DNA of 64,000 nucleotides from Ailanthus altissimus (Eukaryota > Streptophyta > Magnoliopsida > Sapindales > Simaroubaceae): positions 10,123,501-10,187,500 of the forward strand of contig OX327693.1 in assembly GCA_946807835.1 (NCBI GenBank). Direction: 5' to 3'. Below the pieces are notes generated by a model that saw only the letters and a list, made by a program, of their open reading frames with translations, searched no databases and was not told the origin of the DNA. Below, piece by piece: positions 1 through 11,769 of this stretch (positions within the stretch are counted from its first letter, which is position 1; the number at the start of each line of letters is the position of its first letter). The translations under genes were made by a program, and so were the position numbers.

Positions 1-2166
1 TAAAGAGCATGCATGCAGGTTGATAGTTGGTATTATAAAGAACTCGTTTAGATTACTTCATGCATACTACTATGTGCTAGAATAATAGAACTTGGGTATT
101 GCTACTCATTTAAAAATTAATAATTACAATCATTTAAAGTATTTTTTTTGTGGCGTTGAAACAATGTATCAGAGGTTTTTAGTCATCTATCTAACCGGTG
201 GTTGTAGTTGATGAAATATTTTTAAAAGGTGTGTGCCCAAGTATAATGTTTGTGGTTATATATAAAGATGGAAACAATCAATTTTTTTATTGGCATGGGA
301 GACTGTTGATTTTGAAAACAATGTTTTCTCAATATAGTTTGGATTACATACTGAGGCACACTATTTTTTAACTTAATAACATTGAAGTGCGAAAAGTCTA
401 AAACAACATCCCTTCTATGATCATAAGAACTACATGACTAAAGATACTGTGGCATCAGAAAACATAATAGAGCGACATGAGCCTTTAACACATTATTAAT
501 ATATCCATTAATGCTAGAATTATAGATAGTGATCTTTCGCTACACCAAACCCACTTCAGTTGTAATCCAATACTCGTAATTATAGTTGACAAGAATATAA
601 ATCTACATAAAATTAGACATTCTTACATAAATAATATAATATAAATAAATAAATAATTTTTTTTAATCATATCGATTACCTTGTCAAACTCAGCCTGCAG
701 TTTGTCACCTAGTAAATCTTCTTTGAGTCCTAATCTATTTGACAACAGACACGAGTCTCATGTAATAGCAAATAGGTTATGAGCATACTGGTTGTAGACA
801 TAATTACAAGACTCCTAAATTTACAATAAAACAAGAAATCAGTACATGTGAATGGCTCACTAATAAAATATTATGCTAAAAAAAATTACAAAAAATATGT
901 ATCTACACTAATGGACCCTTATGGTAATACGCACTAATATTTGTATCACCGTTGACAAACCGACTTCAAGTATTCATTAATGTGCTATAAAATCTAATAA
1001 ATAAAGTTAAAAATTAGTTTATTTAAAAGCCAATGAAACTCAATATATATTTAATTTTTACTTACAAATTCATTTAATCAGTTGTTTAAAATCTAATAAA
1101 ATTATGACGAAATTATGACGGGTTAGTATCAATCCCAAGTAAATTAACACGATCTTTACTAAAGCGAACCTAAGCCTCAAACTTAACTTGGACAACCAAG
1201 TTTATTAGCTGTAGCGAATTCAAATCCACTATGGTCTCATTGCATTGAGGTTGTACTTGAAGTTCTGTCTTCATCTTCTTGATTTTCTGTAATATGAGAT
1301 TGGTAATATGATGTGTTTTACCCATACGTCCTTGTACTGCTGCCCAAATATACTTATAACTTTAATAGGATCAGGTAAGATTTGTATGTTAATAGGACTA
1401 TTAGATTAGTATTGCATGTTCGGCTACAGATCATACCCAGCGGTAGAATCTAAATGTCATATATTGTGTTTTCTTCAAACTAAAATAAAACATACAAATG
1501 GATGAGTCAAATGAACTTAACTTTATTTTTTGTAAGCTAATATTTATTCTCTTACTATATTCTGATTTATGTCTAACTATAAGGAACACAACTAAAAATA
1601 CTGCATCATCAGCTTCATTTGATGCATAACATTGCTTCGGACTTAGTCAACTCTCTCAAAAACTAATTCTCAATCTTGGTCTATTCTTTGCAGTAGCTAA
1701 CTTTGTCCCTGTCCATTCTTTGCATAAGCTCTATTTTGTCCAGCCTTAACTATTTTTACAACTCTTCAATCTTCTGTGCAATGTCATAATTTGATGATGT
1801 CATAATTTGATGATGTACTCTGTTCAAACTATACATAAAAATAACTATAATCAATCTATAATTTAATACACTAATTAAGATAATTTTATCAAAAAATTAA
1901 ATAAGCATCAAAGATAATATATTGTTGCTCTAAATACTTGGGGCTTTATTATCCTAGCCAACCTCAACATCTATATTATCCCCAAGGTTAATAAAATGGA
2001 TAAAGTTTTGTACAACACCATGAAATGGCAGGTCTCCAGCATAGCTATTAGAATCCTTAAATTTTTGATCAACCGGATGATGTTCTCTTGATTCTCATGT
2101 TCCTTCAGTACGAACTTACAAAGTATCTTTAAAACCTACAAAATTTTTAAAATTTTATATATATAT

Positions 2167-2250
2167 CAGATAATTGTTAACCACTACCAAAGGTTATAAT
2201 TATATGTGCAGATAATTGTTAACCATTACCAAAAGTTATAATTATATGTG
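2167..2250. repeat. 42-bp tandem duplication
   Basis: Two imperfect direct copies begin CAGATAATTG at 2167 and 2209, giving a 42-bp period. They lie in a non-coding part of the left DUF1985/ULP1 remnant. A shorter 16-18-bp duplication (GATGTCATAATTTGAT) lies near 1785-1816. Confidence 0.8.
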
Positions 2251-3167
2251 AATGAGATAAAATTGTTTAAAAACATATTAGACCCTTCATCAAAATTGTT
2301 GCTTCAACATCCATGAACAGTATAGTCCCCATACTCTTCCAATTTAAAATGCATGGGAAGTGGTCACCACTACCACGTGCAAAAACCTTACCATAGACCA
2401 CTATTGCCTCGTATATCCAAACCTTAGATAATTAAAAATCAACAAATTATTCTTAATAAAAATAATTTATTAATCTCAATAATATTCAACAAAATTATTA
2501 TGCACTTGGAAGCTATAAGAAAATTCGTACATATTATATTTATCCAACCTATCTTTAGCAAGGGCTTTTTTTTTTTTTTTGACTTTTTTTAACTTTTGGA
2601 AGGTTGCTATGCTAAGTGAGCCATACGTAATGCTTCATGCAACATTGCCTTTTGATACTTATTAAACTCATTCAAATAATCAACTATACTTAGCACAAAA
2701 TTTTGAATCCCTCTAAAATCGTCGTGTAAGTTCAAAATATGACAAAAAAAAGAGAGAAAAGAATAAACATAATTTTATTGTATCTTCATCGTTGACTTAT
2801 TGTAAGTCTAAACAAATAACCTATCTACATACTTGTACGTCAATGTCTTTATATTTGAAAAGTACTTCTCCCACAATCAATTGCCTAATTTCTTTCTTAA
2901 CTTTTGAACAGGTGGATAATTTGCCATCTTCAGCCCCATTATTACTACAAACTCTTTCCAAGAGAATCGGATGCGCTTCTAGCCAATCAAAAATCACATC
3001 TCCTCATACAGATTAGTAGATTAAACATGTTGCAACAAAATCTAATGCACCATTATTTATGAAAAAAAGTAATATTTTGAATGTCTAATTACCTCTCCGT
3101 ACATGTCACCTTGAACAATTCTGACTAAGTGGGTATCAACTTATGTCTGATAAAATTTAGGACCCAT

Positions 3168-4574
3168 TGATAAGGTCTTATAAAGATTAATATTTTTATT
3201 TTCTTAAACTTAAATTTTGCTTCAAATCATTGATTATTTAGCTACTTATTGAGTTTATAGATAAAATATAGGTTTTTAGTCCACAACATGAAGATTCTGA
3301 AAAATCGAATGAAAAAATAGAAGGTATTAAAAAAATGGCACAACAATACGGTGTCTGAGATAGAGACCCCAGCACCATGACTCTCCATACCCATCACCAC
3401 AGTGCTCTAACAGAAAATTGAAAGGCACTTCTCAAGTCTCAGCACTGCGGCATCTGAAGTAAAGAGTTGAGCACTACAGCACTCAAAAGCAAGCGCTGCA
3501 GTGCCTATGCTATAAAAGGGAAACTTAATTTATTCCCTATTATAACTTAGAATCGAAGCCACAAGCCTCTAAGGTTACGAAGGCCTATAAAAATATCATT
3601 TTTTATAGCCAATATCAAAGTAAAACAGAGAGAAGTCAAGAGCAAATACAACAACCTTTTAAGAGAGATCAAAGTAAAGGATTAAATATTGAAGGAGTAA
3701 AAATTGTGCAACAAGTACGAGAAAGAAAGAAGTAATTCAAGGCATCAACCTTGTTTAAATTCTTTTCTTTTCTTCTTATTTTATGTCTTTGTTTATTACG
3801 TTTTTAAATTCTTTATTTGAAACTCTTAAATTCATCATGAACTATATATATATATATATATATTTATCTAGGTCCAATTCTTAAATCTAATATATAGCTG
3901 AATTTTATTATTTTTCTTATTTCATGAACTTAATAAAAGAGAATTGTTCATTCTATCTTGTGCTTAATGCTTTTTTTTTATTATATTTGACCAATATATT
4001 AATTGTTTGAGGAATTATAATAAACTCGACACAAAAATTTATATGTTTAGTCTAAGATAGTTTGATATATGATCATAAGGTAATAACTATGAGTTTCATG
4101 TAGGATAGAAATGTACTTGTATGGCATTAATAAACTTGTTCTTACTATTTTAATTACCATAGATATATAAGTATTTGTTAGGATGAAATATAGTTATTTA
4201 ACTATTGACAAAGGCTTATAACGATACTAGAGTTTTAGCCAAAAATTTATTATTGAAGAATTAAATAATAAAATAATAAGTTCAATAAAATATTGAAAAA
4301 TAAGTTGAAACCTTAAATTTTTTTTATATTGGTGAATTCGCATATTTGTTTGCTTATTGCTTAAGTTTAGGTTAATTTTAGCACAATTAAATAAATTAGG
4401 TCATTCAATTTTAAGTTTGTCTGTATAAAAATTAAGTATGATTAATTTTAGTAATTGATAAAACGACTAGGTATAAAAGTCTTTGTGAGAATGATATCTA
4501 ATTTATATAATTATACGACTTGATACGATATGTATATTTATGTATATTTGTGCTAATATTTGCATCGCATAACA
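3168..4574 (+). mobile_element. Solo gypsy LTR (family G2) inside the left DUF1985 exon
   Basis: The LTR runs from TGATAAGG at 3168 to CGCATAACA near 4574 and is flanked by CCCAT (3163-3167) and CACAT (4575-4579), a target-site duplication with one mismatch. Removing it with one TSD copy restores the DUF1985 frame (SYSNMGPKFYQ, minus strand), which supports both ends. It is homologous, in opposite orientation, to the solo LTRs at 30,854-32,355 and 54,803-56,044; all share a block containing an AACTCGACA-like motif and an ACTATGAG box. A TATA box at 3511 gives plus orientation. A GC-rich degenerate repeat cassette lies upstream of it at about 3345-3505. A (TA)n tract is at 3844-3861. No internal region or second LTR is adjacent. 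Confidence 0.8.
3511..3517 (+). promoter_or_regulatory. TATA box of the solo LTR
   Basis: TATAAAAGGG directly follows the GC-rich cassette and is followed by a purine-rich leader, as expected for the U3/R boundary of a plant gypsy LTR. Confidence 0.6.
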
Positions 4575-4699
4575 CACATATTTGAATAAGATGTAATTGA
4601 CACTTGAAAAAACTCATTTGCCGAAATTCTATATTCTTTAGATACATACATCATGCTTCTTGTAAAAATAAATAACAAATTAATTAAAACAAACAAACA

Positions 4700-6332
4700 G
4701 ATTAAATAAATTCAAATATATAAATTATTAAACATAACATTAAATTATATACACTAACTAACAAAACAAATATCAATTATCTTTAAAAAAACAAAATAAA
4801 ATCAATTACTAAGCTAAATTATAAATACACATTAATTAATTAAGTAATAATTTTTTATTTAATAAATAATTTGAACAAATTAATAAATAATAATAATAAT
4901 GATGATTATTATTTAATTAATAGCCAGGGAAATGGCTTTTTTTTTTTATAATTTACAAACCCTTTCTTTTAATTAATTAGTTACTTTTTGTTAATAAAAT
5001 AATTAATTACTGCTTACAAAATGTGAAACAATATAAATTTATAATTTAATTAATTAATTATTTAATTATTATGAACTGAAACAATATAATTTTATAATTT
5101 AAGTAATTAATTAATTATTTAATATTATAAATTAAAACAATATAAAAAATTTAAAAAACATTTCGTGGGAAATAGCGTGCGAATTGAACAGGGGGCATAG
5201 TACGCCTCTTGCGCACGAGGCAAGGAGATTTTTCTGTTTCTTATCCTAAAGTAATTCTGATCCTAATGCTAATCAAATTAATGATGAATTCAAAAAAGAA
5301 CTCTACAAATTAAACCTAGCAGTGCCAAAAAAAAAAAAGGGAATCAACTTTTGAGTGGGATCATTTTTCTGTTTCTTCTTCTCCCATTTTTATTTTTGTA
5401 ACGGGGATAATTTCTTATGTTTGTATTGTAAAAAATAATATTTACTATGGTTATATGAGTTAAGATTATAAAATTTGATAAAATAAATATAAACTCACGT
5501 TTGAGTTAAATTATTATAATTTTATATTTTATTATATTTTTTTGTATTTTTTTTATATTAATCTTAATTTTTTTTATAAAAATTAATAAATTTAATTCAT
5601 TAACTTTAAAATTACTTAATTTTAAGGTTAACAATAATAATATTAAAAAAGTCAAAACTCAGTTGTGTGCATCCCCCGACCTCAAGGCCAGGGATTCCAA
5701 CCCCCACCCCACCCCACTCCCCTTGATTTGTAGAATGTTTCAAACAATCAGAAAGCTCAGGAAACTCAAATGTCGATGAAGATGGTACCACTGCATAGAT
5801 AAACGATGAGGATTCTAACGACTCAGGCGATGACCTTAAATGAATGATGAGAAGCGGGATTGCTAGTTTATCCCAAAAAAATTTCCAAAGACTTAACGAC
5901 TCAGGCGTTATAATGCTAGCAACTGATACATGACGTTTGAGGCACCAATAGATAATACATCCAGTTTAACCAAAATGAAAAAAATATACATCCAAGGATG
6001 AACACGAATGGATATGGGATAATATACCTATTGAGATAAAATATAATAATTGTGCTTTACAATTCTCCAGTGAAGCACAGAACAAAATGGTTCATACGGT
6101 CCAATAAATTGTAACATAAATTTTACACACCAAATGAATCTCACATCTACAACTGTGGTGAGAAGGGGCAGTGACAAACCAATCCACACACTATAATTGT
6201 CTTTAGCAGTCTATAAAAGCTGAAAATGATCTCACAACAAATAACTTAACTGCCCCACTCTTGTTATAATGGTTTCATTTGGACAAAGCCACTCAAAGAA
6301 TAGCTAGGGCACCAAATTCCATTATAGAGGGC
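4700..6332. other. AT-rich intergenic region
   Basis: No gene is recognised. A degenerate roughly 54-bp repeat is present at about 5024-5150, marked by GAAACAATATAA-like starts near 5024, 5078 and 5133. A C-rich patch lies at 5671-5720. The segment from about 5900 to 6332 is probably the 3' flank and 3' UTR of the chitinase-like gene. Confidence 0.5.
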
Positions 6333-8370
6333 TCAAGAAGATGGATTTGAAGGCAGAGTTGATGGGTTGAATGCTTGCTGCTCGGCGCAGGTGAGGTCTT
6401 CATTTGGCCCTGCCTGCTCTCTGCCAACACCCATCAGATCAAGGTAATACAGGTAATGGGAGATAATAGTGTTCATGGCATCAACATCACCCTGACCACA
6501 CAAGTAATCACCATAGAGGATATTCATTGTGGAGCCAAATGTAGGTCCCCGCTTAGCCAAAGTATCATTCTTGCTGGGCTTCCACTTGCCAACAAATATA
6601 TCATGGGCTGAAGGCTGGGATTTCTTGATCGGGGTCATCCACCTCCAAATGGAAGCCTGAAAGGCAAGGGTAGCATTCTGTTCAATGTACTCTGGATGGT
6701 TCAACAGGTCCACATTCAAAGCTTCTCCAACAGCTCCATAATTGTAGTTCCTGTACTAACATCACCGGGAAGAGATCCTTAGAGTCATGTTGGAAGGAAA
6801 CCATTCATATACACCATTATTCCCTATTTCAAATAGAAAAAATAATAGGAGTTTGAACACAAAGGAGCCTAGAAGTATGTATCTCATATGATTCTTGGGC
6901 ATGTAAATGGAAATATTGCATCATTTTGACCCACAAAATGATTTTATTGAATTTCTGGGATAGAGAAGGTGAGATTTGCTCCTATCATCATTTAATCATT
7001 GAAGCTACAAAGATAACAACAAAAAGTTTGAAACAAGTATATCATGTCAGCTAATCTATTCTAGTGCTTTTGAAAAGCACCAATACTGATTATCCATGTT
7101 ATCAGGAATAGACAAATTAGGTAAATGAATCAACAAGAGGTACTTCTATGTAGAAGTAGAAAGAAAAGTTCAAGGGTAAGTCAATTACACAAGAGGATGA
7201 ATGATATATACCAGTAGATGGGAATTGCACCACGGCCAAAATATTCAGCTCCAGGACTGCAGGGAAACAGGGACTTGTAGGATTCATCGCAATATGACTG
7301 GCTGGGGCTCATTTCTCTATTGTAGCAAAGCCCCCAGGCCAACGGTCCTCCAGTGGCCACCCCATAACCGCCTAATATGAAACAAGAGTGTGATTGAATA
7401 AGTGCAACTATTTGGAATTGCAAGCACATAAAAACTAAATTAAACAAACAAATTCTCATAGTGTATTTGGAAATTGAAATTTCTATTGCAATCAAATTAG
7501 ACTTCAAAATTTCAGTGAGGACAGAAGGTGACAATCGCTAAGGGTCTGTTTGTTATCAATTTTCAAATATTAATCAAGGAGATACTGTTTCTAAAAGGGA
7601 AGTTGGAAAGTTCATGCCTTTTTATGCAGAGAACTGGGGCATACGTTTTAAAACTTATTAACTAAAATGGAATCTGAATACACGACAAAGACTCTTCCAG
7701 ATCTCGAAAAAACGAAATTTGTTTCTCATTTTCCCTTCACAAAACAAAGTTTGAAAAACATTAGCGATGGTGGCCCTGTTTTTTTCTATCAAAGATGAGC
7801 TCCAGTTTCATCCAATTTCAAATATACAATAATTTTCCCAGATAAATTCAGTTCCTTTGGAATCAAGTTAATCATCCTTCTAAAAGAACGCATGAAACTG
7901 AATTACTAAGTCCACAATTAAAAAAGAAATGATACTTAAAAAGCAAAATGAAATTGAAAGGCAAGCAAGAACTCACAAGAGGACTTGGCGCCGACATGAG
8001 CGAGAAAAGCACAAATCTCCTTCATCTTATCAAGCTTAGTACCAGTGGTTCCAAAACCAAGATGCTGAAATTTAATAGTAGCAGTAATGAATGACTGATA
8101 ATCCCAGAAGCCCACAGCATGTGCCACCGGCGTATTCCTTTTTGAGAAGAGATTCTCAAATTGGTAAACCTGGAAATAGTCGCTGATCGTCTCATTGCAG
8201 CAGAATTTTGACTCCACTGGACACTCCCAACCTTTAACACAGTATTTCGTTTTCCCCTTCACTTTCGTCACTACTGCCTTTTCTGATTGATCCCCATTTG
8301 CAATCTCCAGTGCCAGTGCCACCACACACACAGCCAATATTAACACAACCCCCTTGTTTGTCATCTTCAT
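6333..8370 (-). CDS. CTL1: Chitinase-like protein (GH19 fold, catalytically inactive type), CTL1/CTL2 orthologue
   Basis: Three exons (8370-7977, 7371-7212, 6750-6333) join at GT-AG sites into 323 codons plus stop, close to Arabidopsis CTL1 from memory (about 321 residues). Residues 1-26 form a hydrophobic signal peptide ending in IANG. Family blocks follow in order: ISDYFQVYQFENLFSKRNTP, HAVGFWDYQSF, GYGVATGGPLAWGLCYNRE, YFGRGAIPIYWNYNYG, QPSAHDIFVG, KRGPTFGSTMN and NPSTLPSNPSS at the C-terminus. CTL proteins are secreted, take part in cellulose assembly and cell-wall or glucan interaction, and are thought to lack chitinase activity. The sequence agrees: the HETTG catalytic segment of active GH19 enzymes is replaced by GAKSSCGYG. 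An alternative start two codons later is possible. It could be CTL1 or its paralogue CTL2. It is the only gene here without visible damage. Confidence 0.93.
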
Positions 8371-8419
8371 TTTCTTTTCTTTTTTTCTCCAGATCTGATG
8401 CTATGCTTATGGCCAAGCA

Positions 8420-10090
8420 ATGATAATAAAAGAAGAAAAGAAACCAGGCCTGTTAGTGTTAGATGCCGGGTCGTTTTCAAGCTCCGAATACGGGTGGAGT
8501 CATGTGTTGTTAAATCTCGAACGAGTTTGTAGAAAAATCAACGGTATTCTTGCGTTAGGTTGAGGAAAAGTGTCGGATATTTAACCAATACCAGCCTGGC
8601 TTTGGAGAAAGGAATAATTAAGGGGGGGCCAACCCCACACTCCTCCACCGACAGACAACTATGTAAATATTAAGGGCTTTGGCCTTTAACTACACGTTGT
8701 AATGATAGAATTGCGGTAATAACGTATCGCATGCATGGGTTTTCAAATTTGTTCCCTTCTCATCAATCAGTCTCTAACTACTATTTAATAACTAAAAATA
8801 TCTTTACAATATCGAAGTTTGACCGCTTATGTCACTCAATACAGTAGTTTGTTCGTCTCCAAAATTAAATTTTATTAAATTGTTTTTATAAATATTTTAT
8901 ATTAAATATGAATGATTAAAATTTATTTATTATTATTATTTTTTAATAATTATCAATCACATATTAATAAAAAATAAGAATTTAATTTATGAAAGAATTT
9001 AAATTTATTTTTAAAAAAATAATTTTTTTATTCAAACCGAAATTTAAAATTTTAACTATTACTTTTATATTAAAGTATAAAATTAATAAATAAAAATTTA
9101 AACTAATATTTTAAATAAAAAATTTAACTTAAAAAAAATCCCACCATTTTAATAATATACTTTAGAGACTTATGGACAAATTAATCGTATTTAATATTTG
9201 AGAAAGTATAAAAACTGCATTTATTAATGTGGCTAGATAGAATTTGATACTAATCAAGTCACAGAAAAACTTTTGGGCGTGAATTGGCAAAACAGTATAA
9301 AAAAGTTTTCTTAAAAAAATTTTAAAAGAAAAAATATATAAAAAAATTTGGAATTTTCCTGTCATTGTATTGGGATGATAATTATTTTTATTTTTATTTT
9401 TTAAAATATATCATTTTAGTCTAACTGTTATATTGATTATTGGCTATCTAAATGCTTTATGCTAAGAGTCAGTTTGGTCTTAATAATCACACATGAGTAG
9501 TTTTTTTTCACATACAACTTATTTATACAAATTTATTTATATAAATTGACATGACATAAAATTAGACGATTTACATAAAAAAAATTAATATAATTGTTCT
9601 CCTAATTTAGAAAAATGATAATATTCTAAAAAAAATCTTAAACCTAAAAAAAAAATCTTATCCCTACAATTTCGGGTTAAGATCAATTAAAAAAATAATG
9701 ATAAATTTCATTGCTAAAAGAATTCTACAATTAAGTCAATAGTGCCTATAAATAAAAGGCTAAATAATAATAAAAAAAGGCATTGAAGATATCCAATTTT
9801 TCTATGCTACAACCTTTACATGATATTCTTTTGCTTTCCCTTCTTTTATTCATTTTCTCTGTAATGGTTATAATTTTTTGTATCTTTATTGTAAAAATAT
9901 TTTTCAATAATACTATATAAGTTAGCCCATTATGTTTGGTAAGTAGTAGATGTAAACTCATATTAAGTTGAATTATTATAAATTTTTTCTCCTATTGTGT
10001 TTTGTTATGATTGTTTTTGTTACTCTCGATATTGTTTTTAATAACTAATAAAGTTGACTTGTTGGCTATGCAATCACCTAAATTTTGGAG
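8420..10090. other. Upstream region of CTL and AT-rich intergenic DNA
   Basis: The first few hundred bases should hold the CTL promoter (transcribed leftward), but I see no convincing TATA box. The rest is AT-rich with no recognised gene or element ends. Confidence 0.4.
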
Positions 10091-11700
10091 TGAATACTTT
10101 GACACCATCTGTGAAAATATAATAAAAAAGCATGAGGATAATTAATCCAAAGCTAATAAGAGGGTTACTTGATCTATGACCATTTTTAACGATGAATAAA
10201 ACCAATGGATAACCAAACATCTTGATAAGGTTAACTTGGACCCTTTACCGAAATTAAGGGATGATAATTTGTTATATCAGGCAAGGGTAATACCTGTCTA
10301 GCAAGCCAAACTAGAAAAAGAACTAAGGATGGAAAAATAAGAGAATGAGGAGCTAAGAGAGTTATTGGCAGACATACTAACCAAACACGACAAGTTAAAA
10401 GATCAATGCAAGTCTTGAGGAAGGGTTGACCAACGAGGTAGTCCATCCAACTCGAAGGGACATCTTCTATTGATTAAAAATAGTAAACCTCTACCACAAC
10501 TCACTTGGGCGTACAATGAGAAAGGATTATAGAGTCATCTGAGGATGAGAGTTTACAGTCGAGCAAGTCATATCAAGATCATAAAACCAAACACTCACAT
10601 ACTCAAAAGTAGGGGACTCGAACCAAGTTAGAAATTAGAATTAAGAGAGGAATAATAATGATCTAGATGGGCATGATGCTCATAGACTAATTAATAAGAA
10701 AAAAAAACTAGAGAGGCAATGAACAAAGAAGTGTAACATCTAAAGTATCGTTGGAGTAGAAGGTCTGAGGATTAAAGGAGTGGATATACAACTAAATGGA
10801 GAAAAAAGAGAAACGTGATCTCTCTCTCATAAGGGTGACTGAGAGGGAAGAAGTCTCTCCTTATTAATGAGCTCAAGGACATGAAACTACTCGTGACCTT
10901 CAGATTACTTGGCCTCCCCACCTACAAAGGCGTGACTGACTCGAACTACTATATGGATTTATTAACTAACTTCCTATCCATTGCATGGCTAAGATAAAAT
11001 CAGATGTGTCAATTATTATTCTTATGGTGAGCTAGCCAATAAATTTATTCAACACTTCTGAAGAGCCTGGGAGTTGGCTAAGGACCTCCATCACTTGAAT
11101 AAACTTAAGCAAGGTTTAATAGAGAGCTTGAGAGCTTTCATGTCTAGGTTCCACTAAGAAGTAATTCAGCTTAGGGCGTTTGATCTGCTAATGGCAATAT
11201 AGGAATTTAAGGTAGGACTAAGGATAAATCAGTTTTGGTACTACTTGTTCAAGAACCTAATAACCACTTATGTGGTCGCTTATAACGAAGCACTTAAATA
11301 TGTGGCGATAGAAGGAAACGATATGGGGAAAAAGGACGACAATAATAGATAATACCTATAGAAATATACCATTTAATGCCATCTAAGGAAGTAAAGTATC
11401 CTCGAAGAGATCGTCCAAGTGAGGAAAGTCAATAAGAAAGAATAAGAAGACTTTCCCTCGGGTAGCGAGAATTTAAGAGAAAAAGTTCGTTCCCTTTACT
11501 ATCTTTTTAGAGATTATATTTGAAGCTATACAAGATGAAGGCCTACTCGAAGAGCCAACTGTCATTAGAACATCTACAAGATGATATAACAAGACTAAGA
11601 AATGCAACTTCCATCAGGACCATAGGCAAACGAATAATGAATGTCACTACTATGGGAGCATGTAGACCAACTAGCCAAAAATGAGAACCTAAATGAGTTT
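10090..11700 (+). pseudogene. Ty3/gypsy gag remnant
   Basis: Plus-strand translation across frameshifts gives gag features of a plant gypsy element. There is a charged helical N-terminal stretch near 10,320-10,420 (ENEELRELLADILTKHDKL), then LGLPTYKGVTDSNYYMD near 10,900. The retrotrans_gag core runs from about 11,090 (KQGLIESLRAFMSRFH, then EFKVGLRINQF and EALKYVAIE). Near 11,590-11,640 is the terminal Cys/His stretch CNFHQDHRQTNNECHYYGS. There are many stops. No LTR, PBS or pol of this element is visible. It is cut off on the right by the alpha LTR starting at 11,770. The subfamily is uncertain, though the CxFHxDH end resembles Tat/RIRE2-type gag. Confidence 0.65.
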
Positions 11701-11769
11701 AGAGCTGAAGAGAGCAATAAATCAGGTTTAGGTCTTGAGCTCTTAAAGAGAGATCATCCATGAATAATC

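Larger units (their letters stand above)
300..4690 (-). pseudogene. DUF1985/ULP1-type transposon gene (MULE-associated), decayed, left copy
   Basis: Reading the minus strand from about 4690 down, I see pieces of a DUF1985 domain, including ITSYSNMGPKFYQ across a solo-LTR insertion, FSWKEFVVIMGLKMANYPP near 2900-2960, VLSIVDYLNEFNKY near 2690, and WIYEAIVVYGKVFARGSGD near 2350-2400. A ULP1/C48 cysteine-protease-like fold follows, with NYNYEYW at about 567-588 and ITIYNSS at about 510-530. Such DUF1985-ULP1 proteins are carried by plant Mutator-like elements. The copy is dead. It has stops and frameshifts, the catalytic His of the usual HW pair is Tyr (EYW), and the Asp is Asn (YNS). Homology to the copy at 57.1-61.8 kb is clear over the YDSS/YNSS block. 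The end lies at or beyond the window edge. Exon borders are approximate. Confidence 0.7.

Noticed and set aside
6375..6611. Plus-strand 78-codon ORF
   Set aside because: It is antisense to exon 3 of the chitinase-like gene.
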